25,365 bases of DNA. It comes from a virus. Under the pieces are notes generated by a model. It had not been told where the DNA came from, did no database searches, and saw only the letters and a list, made by a program, of their open reading frames with translations. Both the position numbers and the translations under genes were made by a program. The stretch is from positions 1 through 25,365 of the IMG/VR virus record IMGVR_UViG_3300035158_000772. The stretch is one strand, 5' to 3'. Of this stretch, positions 10,714-16,378 are shown one piece after another (positions within the stretch are counted from its first letter, which is position 1; the number at the start of each line of letters is the position of its first letter).

Positions 10714-12983
10714 GCCCGCTTCCTCCGCTGGACCTGCAGCTCGGAGAGCCGCAGCCGCTTCCGCCCGTCGCCGGCTCCGGCTTCTGTCCCCATCCGCACG
10801 CCGCAAACTGAAGCCCCGGCCGCGCAGCCGACGAGGCAGTCGAGCCAGTGGTTGTCGGGCTTCGACGGCTTCAGCCGCCATTCGTGGACGACGCGGCCGC
10901 GGCCTTCGGTGAGCGTCCACGTCTCCGAGCCGGCGACGTGCTCGGCGAAGAGCCGGTGCCCTTCCGGCTTGCGGCCGCCGCGCGGTGAGCCTGTCGAACC
11001 GAAGAGGGTCAGGCAGCCCTTATCGCCGGCGGCCGTCGCGAGCCGGGCGTGGACGAAGGTCTTCCAATAGTTCGTGTCGATCGCCACGTGCCGGAACTCA
11101 TTCGAACGGCTGACGTTCGGGACGTACCAGTGGTGCCCGTGGCGCTCGCCGGGCCGGCGCTGGTAGGCGGCCATCGGCTTGTTGCCGGCACGGATCCCGA
11201 TGCCCTTCGAGAGCATCGCGGCCGAGCCGACCTTGTGGCAGACGTTGTTGCACACGCCGGGCAGATAGCCCGAGTCGATCAGCAGCCGCTCGATCCGAAG
11301 CTCCGCGCCGTCCGTCCGCTTCCACGGCCTCCCGAGCAGGCCCGACGCGAGCTTCTCCAGGCCCGCCTGGACGGCGCCCTCGCGGCCGGCGCCGGGGCAG
11401 GCCCGGCCGAGCGTCCGCTTGGTGTCCCGCATCGTGAAGTACCGGCGCCGCTGGTCCGGGTACGTCCCGTAGTCGAGCACGTAGCCGGTGAAGCCTTCCT
11501 CCCAGCCGCAGACGCACCAGAACAGCAGCTTGTCGTGAACGTCGATGAAGGCCGTCACGTGCGTGCAGCCGAGCGGGACCTGCCCGCGCGGTCGGCCGTT
11601 GGTCTTCGCCGCGACCTGCTCCGGCGTGAGTACGTCCTCGTCGAGCTGCTCGGCGACGGGCTCGTTCTGATACTCGGCGTAGAACGCCTCCTCGTCGCGG
11701 AGCTTCAGGTTGAGCGCGTGCTGCACGGCCGAGAGCTCCGTCTTCGGGTCGTACCGGTCCGGCCAGGCGACGACGGCGCCGGCGTCCATCACTTCCCGGT
11801 GCTTGGCGTAGAACGCTGTGGCGGGCTTGAGGCCTTTCCCCGCCCGAAGGCCTTCGGCGCGGATGCGGGCGTACTCGTCCCAGAGCTTCTCGTTCTTCGG
11901 GAAGGCGTAGATCAGCTTCGTGCATTCGCCTTGCCACTCCGGATGCGCCTTGCGGTCGAGGACCTGGTCGGCCAGGTCGCCGTCGTAGATCTTCGTGCAG
12001 GTCAGCACCGCGGCGATGGACTCGCCCGGCCCGGCCATGCCCAACACGTCGCCGCTTAGAAGCTGGAGCCGGTACCTTGTCTGCGAGGGCGAGCGGGCCG
12101 ACTGCCGCGTCTGGGGGTCGTCCAGCAGGACGAGCGACGGCCGCACGACCTGCCCGTCCATCCGCGTGTGCTGCTGGCCGCGCATGTTCGCGTCCAGGCT
12201 GGTGACGGTGATGATCGAGCCGGAGCAGTCGCTTCCCTCGACCGTGGGGAACACGAGCTTGTCGGCCGCCCACGTCGAGTAGGTCGGCTTGCCGTCGATG
12301 TGCTGGCCGATCTGCCGTCGCGCGTTGTTCTGGAGGCAGCGGAGCGGATAGACCGCGGCCGGGAAGTCGGCGAGCAGCAGGTCGTTCTCCAGGGCGGCCT
12401 TGCGGATCGGGGCCAGCAGTTCGACGGCCCGCTCCTGCGACCCGCCGATGAGGCACACGAAGGCCCGGTGCCCGGCGAGAATCGCCCACAGCGCCGACAG
12501 ACGGGCGAGCGTGGTCTTGCCGGACCCGCGAGGCATGGCGAAGGCGAACAGGCCGCCTTCCTTCACAGCCCGCTCGATCTTCTCGATGACGCGGAGATGG
12601 TCTTCCGACCAGCGGCGATAGAGCGCCGCGGCGAAGTAGGTCTCACAGAAGAAGCGGAGGTTTGCGCAAGCCATCGCCCGGCGGGCCGGCTCGGCGACCT
12701 CGGGCACGGGCGCGATGTTCTGCCGCTGCCAGGTCGCCTCGTTCTTGCGGTCGAGGTCCGCGGCCCGGGCGTCCTTCCTGGGCTCCAGCGGTCGTTCGGC
12801 CTCGGCGGCGAGCCAGCGGGCGTAGTCGAGCAGGCGGATATGCCGGCCGTCGTGCCACCGCCGGCCGGCGCGGTTCATCTGCCGGTCCAGTTGCCCGCGC
12901 GTGAGGACCGGGCCCAGCAGCGTCGAGTTGAGAAGCTGGACGAGTTCGTTGCGGCTCAGCCTGCCGGGGTCAAGCGCGGGCAT
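10710..12983 (-). CDS. Terminase large subunit (gpA-like)
   Basis: This encodes 757 residues, starting MPALDPGRLSRNELVQLLNS. Residues 8-62 look like a winged-helix DNA-binding lead (RNELVQLLNSTLLG... RHIRLLDYARWLAAE), similar in layout to the separate HTH protein just upstream. The ATPase has Walker A at 151-158 (PRGSGKTT) and Walker B at 284-289 (LVLLDD), followed by TRYRLQLLSGD. The RNase-H-like nuclease begins near residue 476 (VTAFIDVHDKLLFW, candidate metal ligand D481), with further acidic positions in LLIDSGYLPG and NHWLDCLVG. It packages DNA into the prohead and cuts concatemers. The length fits gpA-type terminases with an N-terminal extension. Its start overlaps the HTH gene by 14 nt. 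A partial REP-like repeat occurs at 10984-11001. Confidence 0.93.
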   Translation of the reverse strand: MPALDPGRLSRNELVQLLNSTLLGPVLTRGQLDRQMNRAGRRWHDGRHIRLLDYARWLAAEAERPLEPRKDARAADLDRKNEATWQRQNIAPVPEVAEPARRAMACANLRFFCETYFAAALYRRWSEDHLRVIEKIERAVKEGGLFAFAMPRGSGKTTLARLSALWAILAGHRAFVCLIGGSQERAVELLAPIRKAALENDLLLADFPAAVYPLRCLQNNARRQIGQHIDGKPTYSTWAADKLVFPTVEGSDCSGSIITVTSLDANMRGQQHTRMDGQVVRPSLVLLDDPQTRQSARSPSQTRYRLQLLSGDVLGMAGPGESIAAVLTCTKIYDGDLADQVLDRKAHPEWQGECTKLIYAFPKNEKLWDEYARIRAEGLRAGKGLKPATAFYAKHREVMDAGAVVAWPDRYDPKTELSAVQHALNLKLRDEEAFYAEYQNEPVAEQLDEDVLTPEQVAAKTNGRPRGQVPLGCTHVTAFIDVHDKLLFWCVCGWEEGFTGYVLDYGTYPDQRRRYFTMRDTKRTLGRACPGAGREGAVQAGLEKLASGLLGRPWKRTDGAELRIERLLIDSGYLPGVCNNVCHKVGSAAMLSKGIGIRAGNKPMAAYQRRPGERHGHHWYVPNVSRSNEFRHVAIDTNYWKTFVHARLATAAGDKGCLTLFGSTGSPRGGRKPEGHRLFAEHVAGSETWTLTEGRGRVVHEWRLKPSKPDNHWLDCLVGCAAGASVCGVRMGTEAGAGDGRKRLRLSELQVQRRKRA

Positions 12984-13161
12984 CGGCCGCCCTCGCTTCC
13001 TCCGTGTTCAGCCAGGCGGCGTAGACAACCAGATCGACCCGCCCGTCCCGGCGCAGCGGCAAGCCGCGGGCGACGTGCTCGCGGACCGTCTCGACGGAGA
13101 GGCCGAGCAGTTCCGCCGCCTCGGCGACGGACAGCGACCGGATGTCAACTTCCTGGGGCAT
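12970..13161 (-). CDS. Small HTH protein, candidate terminase small subunit
   Basis: This encodes 63 residues, starting MPQEVDIRSLSVAEAAELLG. It carries a MerR/excisionase-like helix-turn-helix, SVAEAAELLGLSVETVREHV (residues 11-30), and a wing ending in RDGRVDLVVYAAWLN. The gene lies directly before the large terminase with a 14-nt overlap. This is the position of the small terminase subunit, and lambda Nu1 also starts with a winged HTH of this kind. It is far shorter than Nu1 (181 residues) and lacks an oligomerisation domain. It may therefore act with the N-terminal winged domain of the large subunit rather than as a full small subunit. The DNA-binding fold is well supported, the role is inferred. 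Confidence 0.7.
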   Translation of the reverse strand: MPQEVDIRSLSVAEAAELLGLSVETVREHVARGLPLRRDGRVDLVVYAAWLNTEEARAADARA

Positions 13162-13165
13162 GGAA

Positions 13166-13348
13166 TCACCCGCCCGCCTTCTCCCACGTGGTCATCCGCT
13201 TGCCGCAGTGCCGGCACTCGCGCCGCCGCAGGATCCGGTTGCCCCACGTCTTCCGCGTGTAGACGACGCGGAACTCCCGGCAGCCGCAGGCGCGGCACTC
13301 CAGGCCGTAGTCGGCCTTGGGTTCCGTTGTGGTGGTCTCTTCGCTCAT
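13166..13348 (-). CDS. NrdR-like zinc-ribbon protein
   Basis: This encodes 60 residues, starting MSEETTTTEPKADYGLECRA. Four cysteines in two CxxC pairs (C18/C21 and C45/C48) frame a basic beta-hairpin: CRACGCREFRVVYTRKTW, then RILRRRECRHCGKRMTTWE. This closely follows the N-terminal zinc ribbon of the transcription repressor NrdR (pattern RRRxCxxCgxRxTTxE), but the ATP-cone domain is absent. A stand-alone ribbon of this size in front of the packaging genes recalls Ogr/Delta-type phage late-gene activators in role, though the sequence is more like NrdR. Its ATG overlaps the radical SAM stop by 4 bp. A second copy, interrupted by TAG, lies after the terminase (10537-10713). Confidence 0.82.
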   Translation of the reverse strand: MSEETTTTEPKADYGLECRACGCREFRVVYTRKTWGNRILRRRECRHCGKRMTTWEKAGG

Positions 13349-14760
13349 CCAGGCACCCCCTGTGGCTTGGGCCACGGTCTGCCCGCACGCTTGCGGGCGA
13401 GCTCGTCGGTCCGCTGCATCTTCCCGACAGGCGTATACGCGCGGAGATAGCGAGTCGGCAGCGTCTCCCACGTGTACGCCCCGAACAGCCGGTCGATGTC
13501 CACGTGGCGGGCCAGGATCGCTTCGCGGTGCCGCATCGACGCGCCGCGGAACCTCGGCGAGGTGGCGAGCTTGGCGATGACCTCCGAGTCGTCCTCGACG
13601 CCGCGAAGGACCAGCGCGTCGAGAATGACCGTCGGCAGGCTCTCCGTGCCGTGCGACTCGCAGCCGTAGAAGCGGCCGCCCCGAAAGAACACGCTGCGGT
13701 ACTGCCGCTCGCGGCAGCCGAGTGAGCGCCCCTGGAACGTCCGGGCGATCCGGCCGCGGTAGTTGACCGGGCTCATCGGCCAGCAGGCCGTGGGCGTCGC
13801 CGGCATGGGGCGGAAGGGCGTCGAGTGGACTTCGATGCCCCACTGCGGGTCGAACCGGTCGAACTGCCGGTCCGCGGCCGCCAGGTCCTCGAGGAACTCG
13901 TACCAGTCGTCCTCCGTCTCGGTGGGGTAGCCGACGATGTTGTAGAGCTTGACGCGGTTCGGCGCCACGCCGCTGGCGGCCAGGCCCCGCAGGAACGCCC
14001 GGAGCATCTCGCGCGTGATCGGCTTGTTGACCATCCGCCGGAGGCGTTCGGAGAAACCGTCCAGACCGACGATGCGGAGCTTCGGCAGCCCCCACGTCTC
14101 GGGCTTGTCGAGGTCGAGCTCGAAGATGGTCTTCTCGGAAGAGCCGACCCAGAGCACGTCGCCCGCCCCGGCCTGGTTCTGGAGCCCGCCGAGGTGCTTC
14201 CGGTGCCACGTATACGCGCAGAACAGGCACTTCCGCTGGCAGCCGCTTGCGGCCTCCCGCCACGTCTTGCCGTTGGCCAGCGGCACCGGGTGCGGGTAGA
14301 GCTGCTTGCCCGGCTCGATGAGCCAGGTCCGGTCGGGGTCGAACTCGGCCGCGTAGCAGACCGACGGGTGCTCGTGCTTCTCGCCGGCGATCGCCGCCTT
14401 GACCAGCGGGACGACGTAGTCTTCCGCCCGGCCGAAGCAGAACACATCGCACCATCGCAGGAACGGCCGGACGTTGAGCAGCCCCGCGCCGCCGGCGATG
14501 ACCGTCGGCCGGGCCGCCTTCGGCCAGCGGAGCCGTTCCCGGACGAACGGATACCAGTCGCAGCCGGACGTGATCGACACCAGCACGACCTTGTACCGGC
14601 CGACCGTCGCGGCCGAGCAGTACCCGACCTCCATCCCGGCGGCCCGAAGCGCATGGCAGACGAGCTCCAGACCCGGCCAGGCGCGCGTGTCATACGACTC
14701 GACCTTGTAGGCCGGCTTGGCGTAGCGGGACTGGACGTAGACGGCCACTTCGGTGCTCAT
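13345..14760 (-). CDS. Radical SAM protein with B12-binding-like N-terminal domain
   Basis: This encodes 471 residues from the ATG at 14760, starting MSTEVAVYVQSRYAKPAYKV. Upstream in-frame starts at 14766 and 14775 lack a better ribosome-binding site. Using the 14775 numbering, residues 1-130 form a Rossmann-like region resembling cobalamin-binding domains (YKVVLVSITSGCDWYPFVRE, then TVIAGGAGLL). The radical SAM cluster motif is C179-x3-C183-x2-C186 (SGCQRKCLFCAYTW). TIM-barrel features follow: RIVGLDGFSERLRRMV, NRVKLYNIVGYPTETEDDWY. A late Cys pair region (LGCRERQYR, YGCESHGTE) may bind another cluster. The substrate is unknown. It stands at the head of the packaging genes, with no maturation or biosynthetic partner nearby apart from a zinc ribbon. 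Radical SAM genes of this layout are unusual in a packaging module. Confidence 0.85.
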   Translation of the reverse strand: MSTEVAVYVQSRYAKPAYKVESYDTRAWPGLELVCHALRAAGMEVGYCSAATVGRYKVVLVSITSGCDWYPFVRERLRWPKAARPTVIAGGAGLLNVRPFLRWCDVFCFGRAEDYVVPLVKAAIAGEKHEHPSVCYAAEFDPDRTWLIEPGKQLYPHPVPLANGKTWREAASGCQRKCLFCAYTWHRKHLGGLQNQAGAGDVLWVGSSEKTIFELDLDKPETWGLPKLRIVGLDGFSERLRRMVNKPITREMLRAFLRGLAASGVAPNRVKLYNIVGYPTETEDDWYEFLEDLAAADRQFDRFDPQWGIEVHSTPFRPMPATPTACWPMSPVNYRGRIARTFQGRSLGCRERQYRSVFFRGGRFYGCESHGTESLPTVILDALVLRGVEDDSEVIAKLATSPRFRGASMRHREAILARHVDIDRLFGAYTWETLPTRYLRAYTPVGKMQRTDELARKRAGRPWPKPQGVPG

Positions 14761-14780
14761 AGTCATCCCTGACACTGCTT

Positions 14781-14832
14781 GGTCAATTTGCGGTCAAGCG
14801 CGCACAGAGTGCGCTCAAGCGCGCTCATTCTG
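14781..14832 (-). promoter_or_regulatory. Repeat-bearing gap before the radical SAM gene, possible operator or promoter
   Basis: The 75-bp gap between the ParB-like stop and the radical SAM start holds two direct copies of TCAAGCGCGC at 14794 and 14815, exactly 21 bp apart (two helical turns). It also holds GGTCAA twice (14781, 14792) and an inverted pair GAGTGC/GCACTC. It is the only gap of note between the early and packaging blocks, so late-operon control could lie here. No convincing -35/-10 pair was found. Confidence 0.4.
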
Positions 14833-14835
14833 CAC

Positions 14836-15327
14836 TCACGTCGGCGCCGCGAACTCGTGCCCGCACTTCGGGCAGCGGACCGTTTCGCCGGCTTCCTCGG
14901 CGTCCGCTTCGCCGTCGTCCAGGTCGGTATCGAACTCCCGCAGGTACTCGGCGAGCTCCTTGTCCGAGAAGCCCAGGAGCTTGAGGTCCACGCCCTCGTC
15001 GCGGAGCTCCCCGAGCTCGATGGGCAGCAGTTCCACGTCCCACTCGGCCCGCTCGGCCGTCTTGTTGTCCGCCAGCCGGTAGGCTCGGCGCTGTTCCGGC
15101 GTGAGGTCCGCGGCGACGTGGACGGGCACGGTCTGGAGCCCCAGCTTCTTCGCCGCCTTCCACCGCGTGTGGCCGACGACGATCACGCCGTCTTCGTCCA
15201 CCACGATCGGCTGGCGGACGCCGAACTGGCGGATCGACTCGGCCACGGCGTCCACTGCGGCGTCATTGAGCCGGGGGTTCCCTTCGTAGGGCTTGATGCG
15301 ATCGGTTTCCCACGGTTCAATCTTCAT
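14836..15327 (-). CDS. ParB/Srx-fold protein with C-terminal zinc knuckle
   Basis: This encodes 163 residues, starting MKIEPWETDRIKPYEGNPRL, with GAGGAG 5 nt before the ATG. The ParB/sulfiredoxin-type domain covers residues 1-100: NPRLNDAAVDAVAESIRQFG, RQPIVVDEDGVIVVGHTRW (the GHTR nucleotide-binding motif at 52-55) and YRLADNKTAE. The C-terminal part has acidic DTDLDDGEADAEEAGE, then CPKCGHEF (C152/C155). In many phages this domain is fused or linked to a DNA methyltransferase; none is present here. Homologous domains bind or hydrolyse nucleotides, or bind DNA. It follows the Cys-rich gene with an 11-nt overlap and is the last gene of the early block. Function beyond the fold is unknown. Confidence 0.85.
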   Translation of the reverse strand: MKIEPWETDRIKPYEGNPRLNDAAVDAVAESIRQFGVRQPIVVDEDGVIVVGHTRWKAAKKLGLQTVPVHVAADLTPEQRRAYRLADNKTAERAEWDVELLPIELGELRDEGVDLKLLGFSDKELAEYLREFDTDLDDGEADAEEAGETVRCPKCGHEFAAPT

Positions 15328-16378
15328 TGCGTCTCCTCACTGAGGCATGGTTTCGGGGGAAGGGCTGCGAACGATGGCCGAGCGTCCTGACAACTGCCCC
15401 GAGTGCGGGGCGGCCCGAGTCGCCCAAATCCTCTACGGCTACGATTCGCTCTATGAAGAGGCCGACCTCGACGCCGGGCGGGTGGTCCTGGGCGGCTGCG
15501 TCGTCCGCGAGGACAGCCCGCAGTGGCGGTGCGCCGCTTGCGGCCACGAGTGGGGCGGCGGGGACTGGATTGCCAGCATCGAATCCGTTCCTCCGGCCCT
15601 CCGGGATAGACTCCGTGCCGTGTTTTCGCGCGCCCGAACGAAAGAAACCTGACGCGCGGCCGTTCCCGCCGCAGTTGTCTTTGCGCGGAGTTCTGGTAGG
15701 ACCCGCGAGGGAATTCGCTTGCTCTCCGCCGGTGGCGGCGTAGACTTCGCCCTCATGGGCTGGCTCTCCCCCGGCCAGCCCGCTGGTAATGGGCTCGCGG
15801 TCAGGTCCCCCCCCACCTGGCCCGAGCCCCTTCTTCGCGCTGTGGGGCCAGGCCCATACCTCGCGGCTCAGCAGCGGGCCGTCGTAGCCGGCACAGTAGT
15901 GCCAGGCTTCGGGCGGCGGATCGCAGACGTGCTCCCTCGTGCCCCAGACGAACGCCGTCCCGCCGATGCTTTTGGCGCAGTACGGCGACCCAGCCGCATG
16001 GAAGAAGTGCCGGCAGTCCGCGCACCGGCAAAGCTTCAGAACTGCGGCATTCCGGGCCGGCGCGGAGTCTCTGGAGTCTGCGTGGAGACTCGGATTGTCA
16101 GACTCCGCGCTGCAACTTCTGTTCTGGCAAAGCCTTCCATTCAAGTGTGGAGTCTCTGGAGTCTGAACGGCCGTTTCTATGCGCGCGCGTGCGCGCGCAC
16201 GCGCGCCCGCGCACGCGTAAGACAAGGAATCAGACTCCACAGACTCCACAGAGGCCGATAACTCTTTGTGATCTCTGACGTTAGCGCGTGGAGTCTCGCG
16301 TTTTGAGACTCCACGGAGACTCCACAGACTCCGCGCTTCGCGGGCCGCCAGCAGCGCGATGACCGTCGCCAGGCTCAC
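15317..16378 (-). CDS. Cys-rich hypothetical protein with inverted-repeat-encoded N-terminus
   Basis: This encodes 353 residues from a GTG at 16378 that overlaps the primase stop (GTGA). The first 100 residues are low in predicted order and are encoded by the repeat array: SASVESVESDSLS, AGARARARARIE, VQTPETPHL. Residues 115-182 form a probable metal-binding domain: CRCADCRHFF, SPYCAKSIG, EHVCDPPPEAWHYC, and GPLLSREVWAWP (Cys 117, 119, 122, 134, 152, 162). This style occurs next to primases in other phages and plasmids. After about residue 183 the sequence is Gly/Pro/Arg-rich without pattern, and residues 243-335 lie opposite the plus-strand zinc-ribbon gene. The natural end was probably earlier, and the rest may be read-on into inserted DNA. 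The N-terminal and central part is well supported, the tail is doubtful. Confidence 0.6.
   Translation of the reverse strand: MSLATVIALLAAREARSLWSLRGVSKRETPRANVRDHKELSASVESVESDSLSYACAGARARARARIETAVQTPETPHLNGRLCQNRSCSAESDNPSLHADSRDSAPARNAAVLKLCRCADCRHFFHAAGSPYCAKSIGGTAFVWGTREHVCDPPPEAWHYCAGYDGPLLSREVWAWPHSAKKGLGPGGGGPDREPITSGLAGGEPAHEGEVYAATGGEQANSLAGPTRTPRKDNCGGNGRASGFFRSGARKHGTESIPEGRRNGFDAGNPVPAAPLVAASGAPPLRAVLADDAAAQDHPPGVEVGLFIERIVAVEDLGDSGRPALGAVVRTLGHRSQPFPRNHASVRRRNED
15374..15652 (+). CDS. Opposite-strand zinc-ribbon protein
   Basis: This encodes 92 residues from the ATG at 15374 (GAAGGG 9 nt upstream), starting MAERPDNCPECGAARVAQIL. An earlier ATG at 15347 is possible. Two CxxC pairs (CPECG and CAACGHEWGG) bracket a central LYGYDSLYEEADLDAGRVVL stretch followed by GGCVVREDSP. 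This is the layout of a small family I know from many bacteria: 'CP.C...v..I.YG', then 'G.vvlGGC', then 'W.C..Cg.eW'. The role is unknown. It lies opposite to the operon, over the 3' part of the minus-strand frame 15317-16378 and divergent from the ParB-like gene, so it looks like an inserted cargo gene. Of the two overlapping frames, this one has the far more convincing protein. Confidence 0.75.
   Translation: MAERPDNCPECGAARVAQILYGYDSLYEEADLDAGRVVLGGCVVREDSPQWRCAACGHEWGGGDWIASIESVPPALRDRLRAVFSRARTKET
16064..16332. repeat. Dyad array of GGAGTCT boxes around a GC-alternating tract, candidate origin
   Basis: GGAGTCT occurs at 16064, 16073, 16149, 16158 and 16290, and its complement AGACTCC at 16100, 16232, 16241, 16306, 16317 and 16326. 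A one-mismatch box, GGAGACT, is at 16084. All twelve boxes pair exactly as mirror images about 16198. The boxes form doublets 9 bp apart, with successive doublets 83-85 bp apart (about eight helical turns). The centre is an alternating purine-pyrimidine GC tract (16179-16206 and 16208-16219) that favours Z-DNA or melting transitions. Outside the boxes the arms match only partly. It lies directly downstream of the primase-helicase gene and inside the 5' part of the Cys-rich gene. Iteron arrays of this kind mark replication or partition sites. Confidence 0.75.

Noticed and set aside
11049-13725. Long plus-strand open frames opposite terminase and radical SAM genes
   Set aside because: Antisense shadows of genes with intact Walker and Fe-S motifs.
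16064-16332. CRISPR array as an explanation of the regular repeats
   Set aside because: The repeated unit is only 7-9 bp, occurs in both orientations with dyad symmetry, and there are no 23-47 bp repeats or cas genes other than a phage-type RecB/Cas4-like nuclease.
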